In this document: one piece after another, positions 1-7,900 of the stretch
Layout of the letters: each line of letters starts with the position of its first letter
Numbering within the stretch: the stretch's first letter is position 1
Assembly: GCA_046152925.1 (NCBI GenBank)
Contig: JBJXFX010000024.1
Coordinates: 1 to 29,801, forward strand
Direction of reading: 5' to 3'
Origin: CAMAUF01 sp046152925
GTDB lineage: Bacteria > Chloroflexota > Dehalococcoidia > Tepidiformales > Tepidiformaceae
DNA: 29,801 nucleotides
Notes under the pieces: generated by a model
Databases searched by the model: none
What the model was told of the DNA's origin: nothing
The model's input: only the letters and a program-made list of their open reading frames with translations
Translations under genes and position numbers: made by a program

Positions 1-2
1 TC

Positions 3-209
3 AAGTTCATGATGGATCAGGCCATCACTGACGGGTCGTGGGCCAACGCTTGGCAGCCGGTGATCCTTGACGTGAGGCGGGCGGAGATTCTTCCCCCGGT
101 GCCAATCCCCCGTGATCTAAGGCGCGCCCTGGAGGGGCAAGCCGGGGCGTTCCTACAGATCTGGGGCGGCCTAGATGAGGCGGAGGCCGGACCCAATGCA
201 GCGAGGTAG
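3..209 (+). CDS. Possible C-terminal end of an unknown protein (5' cut by window edge)
   Basis: This reading frame is open from the first bases and ends at a TAG at 207-209. An internal ATG pair at 9-14 could also start a 66-residue protein. The translation (…VILDVRRAEILPPVPIPRDLRRALEG…) has ordinary, mixed composition and matches no family I recognise. No clear ribosome-binding site precedes the ATGs, so a truncated C-terminus is as likely as a small complete gene. The opposite-strand frame here looks less protein-like. Function unknown. Confidence 0.3.
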   Translation, partial: KFMMDQAITDGSWANAWQPVILDVRRAEILPPVPIPRDLRRALEGQAGAFLQIWGGLDEAEAGPNAAR

Positions 210-237
210 GGAACCTGTTTTGTGGTACGGTTTAGCA

Positions 238-486
238 ATGCCAGAGCGCTCAAGCAGGCCCAAGCGGCCAACCGACATGAACCAACTCGCCGCCGCTATC
301 GTTCAGGCGGCCACTGAGGGCGAGCCAGAGCAGCCGGAAGACACGCGCGACCCGGCTGCCGTTGCGCTCGGTCGCAAGGGTGGGTTAAAGGGCGGCAAGG
401 TGCGGGCCGAAAAGCTCACCCCCGAGCGGCGTCGCGAGATAGCAAAGCGAGCTGCGGATCTTCGGTGGTCGCGTCGTCCCCAGTAA
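238..486 (+). CDS. Small basic conserved hypothetical protein (GGLKGG family)
   Basis: An 82-residue protein beginning MPERSSRPKRP. It has a Lys/Arg-rich N-terminus, an acidic middle (EGEPEQPEDTRD), then the hallmark segment AAVALGRKGGLKGGKVRAEKLTPERRREIAKRAADLRW. Short proteins with this ALGRxGGLKGGKxRAxxLTPExRxEIAxxAAxxRW core recur in many bacteria, often near mobile elements; as far as I know they have no established function, though the composition suggests nucleic-acid binding (inference). I chose the ATG at 238 because the family starts with this MPxRSSxxKRP pattern; the frame is open further upstream to 175. An IS1-like transposase lies downstream. Confidence 0.75.
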   Translation: MPERSSRPKRPTDMNQLAAAIVQAATEGEPEQPEDTRDPAAVALGRKGGLKGGKVRAEKLTPERRREIAKRAADLRWSRRPQ

Positions 487-636
487 CCCAAGTAAATCGG
501 TTGCCTCCCAGCTTCTGTCGCGAACTGGCGTCGATAATTTGCGAGGGTCAGATAACGATATCGGGCTCCCGTCAACGCCAGCGGCGGCTGAGTAGCTTCC
601 AACGCCGCTGGGCTTCAAAGAAGGGAGGTGGCCCCT

Positions 637-714
637 ATGGACGGGGTCGGTCAACAGCCCGCGAATATCGGGCGGCCGCCGCGCCGTCTCCTGAGGAGGT
701 TCGGCCGACGGTAA
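637..714 (+). CDS. Possible 25-residue Arg-rich small protein
   Basis: An ATG at 637 follows GGGAGGTG (623-630) at good Shine-Dalgarno spacing and opens a 25-codon frame ending in TAA at 712-714. The peptide begins MDGVGQQPANIG and ends RPPRRLLRRFGRR, so it is strongly basic at its C-terminus. About 60 nt later a strong terminator closes the unit. I know no family for it. It may be a genuine small protein, a leader peptide, or chance; the Shine-Dalgarno and terminator are the only supporting evidence. Confidence 0.3.
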   Translation: MDGVGQQPANIGRPPRRLLRRFGRR

Positions 715-773
715 GGGTTGGAACCGTGACTCGGGACGCACAGGGTGAGCGGCCAATGGTCCGGCGGTTCCGC

Positions 774-813
774 AAAAGAGGGGGGTCGTGACAGCGACCC
801 TCCTCTTTTCTTA
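774..813 (+). terminator. Strong intrinsic terminator hairpin
   Basis: AAAAGAGGGGGGTCG (774-788) pairs with CGACCCTCCTCTTTT (795-809) through 15 positions with one G-T wobble, around a 6-nt loop. The 3' arm ends in a T run. Because both flanks are A/T runs it could work in both directions. It separates the 487-770 transcript candidate from the transposase. Confidence 0.8.
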
Positions 814-922
814 CTTCGACAACCACGATCTTCTCTCCACATAACACTATGATCAAGGATTCATCACTTCGTCATGATGCGTCAACATCTTAGCCTTTTC
901 TGTTCCTGACCGGTCAAGCACA

Positions 923-1792
923 ATGAACAGTATGAACCGACTGAGCCGAGACCAACGTTGCGCCGTGGTGCGAGCCCTTGTGGAAGGGAACTCCATCCGT
1001 TCGACTTGCCGCATCACGGGCGTTGCCAAGGGCACGGTCCTTACCCTTCTGCGCGACCTGGGGCGCGTGTGCGCGGCCTACCAAGATGACACCTTGGTCA
1101 ACCTGCCCGCGACAAAGGTTCAGGCAGACGAGATATGGGCCTTCGTCGGCTCCAAGGAGAAGAACACGACCCCGGAGCAGAAAGCCGAAGGCCGGGGCGA
1201 CGTGTGGACGTGGGTCGCAATCGACGCCCCCACCAAGCTGTGCGTCTACTGGACGATCGGCGACCGGAGCCTCGATACGGCGATGTGGTTCATGGAGGGC
1301 GTCGCGAGCCGGATTCAGGGCCGCGTCCAACTCACGACCGATGGGCACAAGGCGTACCTCACGGCCGTCCAGTCGGCATTCCGGGGCGAAGTGGACTACG
1401 GCCAGCTTGTGAAGCTCTACGGCTCGCCAGAGGACGCTGAGAAGCGCTACAGCCCCGCCGTGTGCACTGGCTCAGAGAAGCACGCGCGCATCGGCAACCC
1501 GGACCCGGCCCACATCAGCACGAGCTACGTCGAGCGGTCGAACCTCACCATCCGCATGTCGTCGCGGCGGTTTACTCGGCTCACCAACGCTTTCAGCAAG
1601 AAGGCGGAGAACCTGGCCTATGCCGTCGCGCTGCACTGGACGTACTACAACTGGGCACGGCCGCACATGTCGCTCAAAGGGAAGACGCCCGCGATGGCCA
1701 TGGGGATCGCGGATCACGTGTGGGGAATCGACGAAATTGTGGCCCTGCTCGAAGCGTCCGAAGCCCAGGAATCTTCACAAAAGCCAAATTGA
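923..1792 (+). mobile_element. IS1-like DDE transposase
   Basis: A 289-residue, apparently intact transposase. The N-terminus (about 5-46) reads as a helix-turn-helix (…NSIRSTCRITGVAKGTVLTLL…). The catalytic domain shows the expected acidic residues: Asp69 in QADEIWAFV, Asp140 in LTTDGHKAY, and Glu204 in SYVERSNLTIR, followed by the RFTRLTNAFSKK and YYNWARPHMSL segments typical of IS1-type enzymes found in many environmental phyla. It moves an insertion sequence by cut-and-paste or copy-out chemistry (known for the family). I could not find a matched pair of terminal inverted repeats. A TTGACCCACTACCC segment right after the stop (1789-1802) could be the right end, but no clear reverse copy lies upstream. 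The element abuts the next gene within 40 bp. Confidence 0.88.
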
Positions 1793-1832
1793 CCCACTAC
1801 CCACAATCGAGTTCGCCCCGTACATTCCGAAG

Positions 1833-3554
1833 ATGCCCCAGTTTGGCCCTCCGGGTGAGCGCATCGGCTATGTCGTCCACCCTCATGACGATGGGGCGCC
1901 GCCGCTCTTTCTGATCCACGGCTTCACGGCGAGTTCGGCCAGCTTCATGAGCAACCTGGCCGACCTCCAGGAGCACTTCGCCGTCGTCACGATGGACCTG
2001 CTCGGCCATGGCACATCCGATTCGCCCGAGGACGCGACGCTCTATGAGCCCGAGCCGACGATGCGCCGGATCGTCAACCTGATGGAGCAGCTCGGGTTTC
2101 AGCGAGCGTTCTTTTGCGGCCATTCGCTGGGCGGCGCCGTCGCTTTGCGTTTGGCGCTCGACTACCCGGAGCGGGTCAGCGGCCTCTGCATCATCAACTC
2201 GAACTCGGCAGCGGGGACGCCCCGCTGGCGCGACGAGGTCCAGCCGCGCCTGGTCGAGATGGCCCAGCGCGTGCGGACGGAGGGGACGAACTTCCTCCGT
2301 GAGTCCCGGCTCTACCCGGCCCGTTCGAGCCGCTTGCCGGCCGACGCCCGCGAGATGCTCGTACGCGACTTCGATCGGCTGTTGCCGGCGGGCGTCGCAG
2401 GCACGGCGGAGGGCCTCGTCGGCAAGATCAACGCCTTCGAACGGCTGCCGGAGCTGACGGCCCCGACGCTCGTGATCGTCGGCGACCGCGACAGCGACTT
2501 CGTCCAGAACGCGCCGCGGCTCGTGGCGAACATGCGCAACAACGTCGTCCAGATGGTGACGATCGAAGAGGCGGGCCACGCGGCGAACCTCGAACAGCCC
2601 GAGCTCTTCGTGGAGGCGCTCGTTAGCTTCGCCGAGGAGACTGGCTTCTTGCCGACAACGGTGCGCCAAGGACCGCGCCGGGTGTTGCTGCTCGGTGGCG
2701 GGCTCGTCGCGATTGCGGCCGCGGCGCTCGCTGGCGGCGTCTTGTTGACGCGCGGTGGCGACGACACGCCGACGGCCCCGACCCGGCCCGCTGCGGCCTC
2801 GCGCACGCCGGGCATCCCCGGCGCTGCCACCACGACGGCGGCCGCGACCACAGCGGCAACGACACAAGCCGCCGCCACCACGCCAGCAGGCACGCCCGCC
2901 GGCCCCACGGGCACACCGACCGCATTGGTCAGCCTCGGGCCGTTCCCGACAGCGGGCCCGCTTGTGACGGTTTCGGCCCAGCAGGGGACGCCGACGCGCG
3001 CCGGGACCGCGACCCGCACGCCCGCCAATACGCCCACTCCGCGACCGACGAACACCCCGCGCCCGACGACGACACCGCCGCCAACGGCGACGCCCACCGC
3101 CCCGCGCCCGACCCCGACCAGCGGGCCGACGAACACTGCGACGGCTACCGCCACCACCAGTCCGACATCGAGCCCGACGGCAACGACGACCGCCACGACA
3201 ACCGCGACAACGACGACCACCCCCACCGCGACGCCGACCACCGTCGTCCCCACGCCGACGCCGACTCCGACCAGGACGGCCACGCCGACCGGCAACGCCA
3301 TCTCGATCCTCGGGCCGACCTCTGCCGGCGGGTCCGCGGGGTATGGGGTGTCGGTCGTGAGCGGCGCGACGCCCATCACCTATAACTGGTCGGCGAGCGG
3401 CGGCGCGACCGCCGCGCCGGCGAGCGGTTCGGCCAGCACGGTGATCACTTTCCCCGGCCAGGGTTGCTACACCGTCACGGTGACCGCGATCTACGCCGAC
3501 GGCACGACGCGCTCGGCCAGCACCACGGTCTCCGTGCTCGGCGGGACCTGTTAG
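1833..3554 (+). CDS. Membrane-anchored alpha/beta hydrolase with Thr/Pro linker and C-terminal PKD-like domain
   Basis: About 573 residues in four parts. Residues 1-275 are an alpha/beta hydrolase: oxyanion region LIHGF (about 27-31), nucleophile Ser98 in CGHSLGG, acid Asp218 in VGDRDSD, and His249 in EAGHAAN. Residues 284-306 (RVLLLGGGLVAIAAAALAGG) form one membrane segment. Residues about 310-485 are an extremely Thr/Pro/Ala-rich linker, and 488-573 an Ig/PKD-like beta domain (…GYTVTVTAIYADG-type strands, ending in Cys). With no signal peptide, the predicted topology puts the hydrolase in the cytoplasm and the linker plus PKD domain outside (inference). Substrate unknown; the fold resembles MenH-type and esterase families. 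Start: the frame is open upstream through the IS, but homology begins near ATG 1833. There is no clear Shine-Dalgarno, so the native 5' end may have been disturbed by the insertion. Confidence 0.8.
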   Translation: MPQFGPPGERIGYVVHPHDDGAPPLFLIHGFTASSASFMSNLADLQEHFAVVTMDLLGHGTSDSPEDATLYEPEPTMRRIVNLMEQLGFQRAFFCGHSLGGAVALRLALDYPERVSGLCIINSNSAAGTPRWRDEVQPRLVEMAQRVRTEGTNFLRESRLYPARSSRLPADAREMLVRDFDRLLPAGVAGTAEGLVGKINAFERLPELTAPTLVIVGDRDSDFVQNAPRLVANMRNNVVQMVTIEEAGHAANLEQPELFVEALVSFAEETGFLPTTVRQGPRRVLLLGGGLVAIAAAALAGGVLLTRGGDDTPTAPTRPAAASRTPGIPGAATTTAAATTAATTQAAATTPAGTPAGPTGTPTALVSLGPFPTAGPLVTVSAQQGTPTRAGTATRTPANTPTPRPTNTPRPTTTPPPTATPTAPRPTPTSGPTNTATATATTSPTSSPTATTTATTTATTTTTPTATPTTVVPTPTPTPTRTATPTGNAISILGPTSAGGSAGYGVSVVSGATPITYNWSASGGATAAPASGSASTVITFPGQGCYTVTVTAIYADGTTRSASTTVSVLGGTC

Positions 3555-3596
3555 GGCGTGTTTTCCCTTGCTTTCGACGGCGTCGCGCCTGTCGCC

Positions 3597-3602
3597 TAGG
3601 AT
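3597..3602 (+). promoter_or_regulatory. TAGGAT -10-like box before ccsB
   Basis: TAGGAT ends 12 nt before the ATG of ccsB. The same hexamer occurs just before three other start codons in this window. A TTCGAC at 3573-3578, 18 nt upstream, is a weak -35 candidate. Confidence 0.45.
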
Positions 3603-3614
3603 CGAGGTACGACG

Positions 3615-4562
3615 ATGGCTGACCTCTCGATCTACCTCTTCTGGGCCGGACTGGTGGCCGCGGCGATGGCCTCGGTGGCGTATTGGGCATCGACCTTCGC
3701 GCCCGTCGCCGTTGTGCGGGCCCGCGCCGCGACGAGCGCGGGCACCATGACGGTCACGACCCCGCTGGCCCGCTCGGCGAGCCCTGGGCCGAGCCTGGCG
3801 GCCTGCATGCTTGGCTGGTGTGCGGCTGCGGCCTTGGCCGGGGCCGTGTTGGCGCGCTGGCAGGCCGTCCACCATGCGCCCTACTCCAACCTCTACGAAT
3901 TCACCGTGGCCTTCGCGATGGGGATCGCGCTGAGCTACGTCGGGTTCGAAGTGATTACGCGGCAGCGGCGGGTGGGCTTGGTGGCCTGGCCGATCGTCCT
4001 CGGGATGTTGCTGATCGCGACCCAGTTCCCTTCGCACATTGTGCCGCTCGTCCCGGCGCTCCAGAACGGGCCGCTGCTGACAATCCACGTCGCCGTGATG
4101 ATGCTGAGCTACGCGGTGCTCACGGTGGCGTTTTCCTGCGCCGTGATCTACTTGGTCCAGGGCGGGGAAGGAAAGCGGCGCTTTGCCTCGCTCCCCCGCG
4201 CGACGACGGCCGGCGACCTCGCGCACAAGTCCGTGATGGTGGGCTTCCCGCTGCTGGGCCTGGGTATTGCCCTCGGCGCCTGGTGGGCGAACAGCGCCTG
4301 GGGCCGCTACTGGGGCTGGGACCCGAAAGAGACGAGCGCGCTTGTCACCTGGCTCAGTATCGCGGCCTATTTCCACGCGCGGGCGGGGACGGGCTCCGTC
4401 ACGGGCGCCTCGGGGATCCGGAAGCTCGTGCCTGCGCGAGTCCGCCGCGGCTGGCGGCCAGACCCGATGTGGTGGCTGGTTGGGATGTGGGCGCTGGTGA
4501 TGTTCACCTATTTCGGCGTCAACCTTTGGATTAGCGGCCTCCATAGCTACGCCGGCGTATAG
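3615..4562 (+). CDS. ccsB: Cytochrome c biogenesis protein CcsB/CcsA (System II, ResC-like)
   Basis: A 315-residue polytopic membrane protein of the heme-handling superfamily. It shows the tryptophan-rich WWD signature at about 229-240 (WGRYWGWDPKET) and the conserved His positions of the family: His86/87 in RWQAVHHAPYSNLYEF, His158 in LLTIHVAVMMLSYA, and a C-terminal His in WISGLHSYAGV. In System II this protein works with ResB/Ccs1 to export heme and attach it to apocytochrome c at the outer face of the membrane (established for the family). No resB partner is in the window. The ATG at 3615 is preceded by a GAGG and by TAGGAT. It lies 60 nt after the hydrolase and may be transcribed separately. 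Confidence 0.92.
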   Translation: MADLSIYLFWAGLVAAAMASVAYWASTFAPVAVVRARAATSAGTMTVTTPLARSASPGPSLAACMLGWCAAAALAGAVLARWQAVHHAPYSNLYEFTVAFAMGIALSYVGFEVITRQRRVGLVAWPIVLGMLLIATQFPSHIVPLVPALQNGPLLTIHVAVMMLSYAVLTVAFSCAVIYLVQGGEGKRRFASLPRATTAGDLAHKSVMVGFPLLGLGIALGAWWANSAWGRYWGWDPKETSALVTWLSIAAYFHARAGTGSVTGASGIRKLVPARVRRGWRPDPMWWLVGMWALVMFTYFGVNLWISGLHSYAGV

Positions 4563-4674
4563 CACGTCGTAGATCCACGGGGGGACTAGGCGCAGATCGT
4601 GGTGGCCGGCGACGTACGGGCGGAGCGCCGCGGGGGAAAACGAGCCCGCTAGCCGCCTCCGCAGTTCGCTCTGT

Positions 4675-4708
4675 CTCCCAGGGTCACCTTCATGTCGCCG
4701 AGATCGTG
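4675..4708. repeat. Diverged copy of the ileS 3' end
   Basis: 31 of 34 bases match the ileS 3' coding end at 5009-5042 in the same orientation. Read on the minus strand it encodes HDLGDMKVTLG, against HDLGDLKVTLG in ileS, and continues in frame to its own TAG near 4650. This is a partial duplication of the ileS terminus flanking the antitoxin remnant. Confidence 0.8.
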
Positions 4709-4729
4709 TGAGCGCCTTAGATTGTTGTC

Positions 4730-4974
4730 ATGACCGCCCCAATGAGAGAGTTGCTCGTCCGGGTTCCAGAAGACGTCGCCGCGGAGGCCGAACGTGAGGG
4801 TCTACTTGCCCAAGACGAACTGGCCGCGCTCCTCCGGCGGGCAGCCGCCGGTCGCGCCTTGCGCCGGATTTGGGCCGAACTCGACAAGGACCCGCTTCCG
4901 CCAATGAGCGAGACGAAGTCCAGTCTGTGATCAACGAGGTGCGGGCTGACCGACGGCGCCAGGCCCCGGACTAG
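4730..4974 (+). pseudogene. Orphan antitoxin-like gene broken by a one-base frameshift
   Basis: The frame from ATG 4730 gives MRELLVRVPEDVAAEAEREG-type sequence followed by LLAQDELAALLRRAAAGRALRRIW. This resembles the small antitoxin-like family with VxIPxDLAxEAExxGLLTPExIExLLRxxIRRR. The frame stops at 4928-4930 right after PPMSETKSSL. Family members usually continue MSEEEIQxxVxxVRAERR. In the -1 frame from 4912 the sequence reads DEVQSVINEVRADRRRQAPD and stops at TAG 4972-4974. Restoring one G near 4911 (GAGAC to GAGGAC) would join them as MSEDEVQSVINEVRADRRR. I infer a one-base deletion, or a sequencing error. No PIN or other toxin gene follows; ileS begins on the other strand at once. TTAGAT at 4717-4722 could be its promoter. 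Confidence 0.65.
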
Positions 4975-4994
4975 AGCCTGGCGGCGCCCCCCTC

Positions 4995-7900
4995 TTAGTT
5001 CTTCCGCACTCCCAGGGTCACCTTTAGGTCGCCGAGGTCGTGCTCGGCGGTGTGGGCGCCCGCGGGCGGCGCGGCCGCGACGAGCTCCGTCGAGAGCGTC
5101 TCCGCTTTCACGTAGCCGCCGAGGTTCGCGAGCACGCGAGCCAGCTCCGCGGGGCCGTCGAACCAGGTGGTGATCCGGTCGGCGAGGTCGAAGCCCGCTT
5201 CGCGACGCATGTCCTGGAGCCGCCGGACGACCTCGCGGGCGAGGCCTTCGTCCTCTAGCTCGGGCGTCAGCGTCGTCGTGATCGCCACCGTGACACCGGC
5301 CTCTGCGGCGGTCGCATAGCCGGCGGTGTCGATCGCCTGAAGCAGGATGTCGTCGGGCTCGAGCTCGACGTCGCCGACGGTCACGTTCTTGCCGCGGCGG
5401 ACCGCTTCTGCGATCTCAGCGGGGACCATCGCGGCGAGGCCGGCGCGGATCGCCGCCACCCCAGCGGCATACTTGCGCCCGAGGACCGGCAGGTTCGGCT
5501 TCACGTCATAACGGACGACGCCCCCCTCGTCCTCCATCAAGGAGAGCGACTTCGCGTTCAGCTCGTCGAGGATCAGCGCCTCGTTGCGGCGGAGGGCCTC
5601 CGCCTCGGCTGCCGTCCGGCCCTTCGCGAGCACTTCGAGGACGGGCTGGCGCACCTTGATTTGCGCCTTCGCGCGGGCGGCCCGGCCCAGCGAGCAAACG
5701 CGCTTCACGAGCTGCGTTTCGCCGTTGAGGCGCTCGTCGATCGCAGCCGCGTCGGCCTCTGGCCAGGCCGCGAGGTGGACGCTCTCCGGGGCTGCGCTAT
5801 CGAGCGAGCGGACGAGGTTCTGCCAAAGCTCCTCGGCGACGAACGGGGTGAACGGCGCGAGCAGCTTCGAAAGCGTCACGAGTGCCGTGTAGAGCGTGTA
5901 GTACGCGCTCTGCTTGTCGGCGTCATTCGCGCTCACGCCGCGCCAGAAGCGCCGCCGGTTGCGCCGGACGTACCAATTCGAAAGGTCGTCGACGAATTCC
6001 TGGATCGCGCGGGCGCCGTCCGTCGGGTCGTACTTCTCGAGCTCGTCGGTCACCTTCTGGACGAGCGCGTTGAGCTCGCTGAGCAGCCAGCGGTCGATTT
6101 CGGGGAGCTCGCCGGCGGGCCGGGTCCGCGGGTCGACCCCGTCGATCTTCGCGTAGCTCACGAAGAAGCTGTAGGTGTTCCAGAGCGTGAGCAGGAACTG
6201 GCGGAGGCCCTCTTCGACGAGGCGCGCGCTGAACCGCCGCGGCGAACCCGCGGGCGAGGCGGCATACATATACCAACGTGTCGCGTCGGCCCCGTGGAGG
6301 TCGAGCACATCCCAGGGCCGGACGACGTTGCCGATGTGCTTCGACATCTTGCGGCCTTGTTCATCGAGGATATGGCCGAGGCAGATCACGTTCTTGAAGC
6401 TGATGCTGTCGGGGACCGCCTCGGCGGCGGCGAGCGTCGTCGCCTCCGCGTGGAGCGTATAAAACCAGCCGCGGGTCTGGTCGATCGCCTCGCAGATGTA
6501 GTCCGCGGGGAACGATGCGTGGAACTCCGCCTCGTTCTCGAACGGGAAGTGCCACTGTGCGTACGGCATCGCGCCGGAGTCGAACCAGGCGTCGGCGACT
6601 TCGGGGACACGGCTCGCCGCGCCGCCGCAGGCCTCGCAGCGGAGCTTGATCGCGTCGATGTAGGGCCGGTGGAAGTCCGTCAGCGCTTCGGCGGCCGCCC
6701 GGTCGACGGCGCGTTCGATCATCTCGGCGTGCGAGCCGACGCACATCTGCTCGCCGCAGCTCTCGCACTTCCAGAAGGGCAGCGGCGTACCCCAGTAGCG
6801 CTCGCGGCTGAAGGCCCAGTCGATGTTGTTCTCGAGCCAGTTCCCGAAGCGGCCGTTCTTGATGTGTTCGGGATACCAATTGATCCGCTGGTTGCCAGCA
6901 AGAAGGGATTCCTTCTGCTTCGTGGTGCGGATGTACCAGCTCGGCTTCGCGTAGTAGAGCAGCGGGTCGTGGCAGCGCCAGCAGAACGGGTACGTGTGCT
7001 TAATCGTCCCGCGCTTGAGCAGGAGGCCACGGTCGGCGAGGTCGCGCATGACGTCTTCGTCCGCCTTCTTGGCGAACTTGCCGGCGCCCGGCAACCCCTC
7101 CGCCATGATCCCACGGAGGTCGATCGGCTGCGTGAAGAGCATGCGCTCGTGCTTGCCCTCTTCGAAGTCTTCGCCACCGAAGGCAGGGGCGATGTGGACG
7201 ATGCCCGAGCCGTCTTCGAGCGAGACGTAGTCCGCGGCGATCACGCGGCGCAGCCCGTCCGTTTCCGCGATTTCGGTGACGCGCTGGAGGCGCCCCTCCT
7301 CGTCGAAGCGGCGCACGTCGTGGCCCAGCAGCTCCGGGCGATAGAGCGGCTCATACGGCAGCCCGATCAGGAAGTCGGCCGGGATCTCCATGAGCTGCGG
7401 CGAGGCATCGCCGACCACTTTGGCCGCAAGTTCGCTCGCGATGACGAGCAGGTCGCCGGTCTCCTCCTGGCGGTAGATGCCGTATTTCGCGCCAGGTTTC
7501 ACGGCGAGGCCGGTGTTCCCGGGGAGGGTCCACGGCGTCGTCGTCCAGGCGACGATGTGCATCTTGTCCCCGAAGGGCATGCGGCGGGGATGGCCGCGGT
7601 TGAACAGCGCGTCGTCCGTCACCTGGAACTTTACGAAGACGCTGGGGTCCGGGACGTTATCTTCGTACCCCTGGGCGACTTCGTGGTCGCTCAGGCTGGT
7701 GCCGCAACGGGCGCAGTGGGGCGTGCTGCGGTAGTCCTGGTAGACAAGCCCGGCATCCCAGAGGGACTTGAAGATCCACCAGCAGCTTTCGATGTAGTCG
7801 TTCGAATAGGTGACGTAGGGCTTGTCGTAGTCGGCCCAGAAGGCGATCCGCTCGCTCATCTGCGTCCATTCCTCGACGTAGCGGAGGACGCTCTCCTTGC

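Larger units (their letters stand above)
487..922. other. Gene-poor interval with structured, possibly transcribed DNA
   Basis: No convincing long ORF. The interval has several inverted repeats: AGCGGCG/CGCCGCT around 582-608, GCCCG/CGGGC around 657-673, CCGTC/GACGG around 684-711, GGAACCG/CGGTTCC around 720-771, and finally a strong terminator at 774-809. It also holds a 25-codon ORF with a good Shine-Dalgarno at 637-714. Together these look like a short transcript (small RNA or small-peptide gene) ending at the terminator. The 108-residue plus-strand frame at 465-791 has poor composition and I do not regard it as a gene. Confidence 0.4.

Noticed and set aside
465..791. 108-codon plus-strand ORF before the transposase
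   Set aside because: Low-complexity basic composition, no ribosome-binding site, and it ends inside a terminator hairpin.
2312..3379. 355-codon minus-strand ORF, very Val/Gly-rich
   Set aside because: It is the complement of the ACG/CCG repeats that encode the Thr/Pro linker.
1797..4565. 922-codon minus-strand ORF opposite the hydrolase and ccsB
   Set aside because: Arg/Gly/His-rich shadow of two well-supported plus-strand genes; no recognisable domains.
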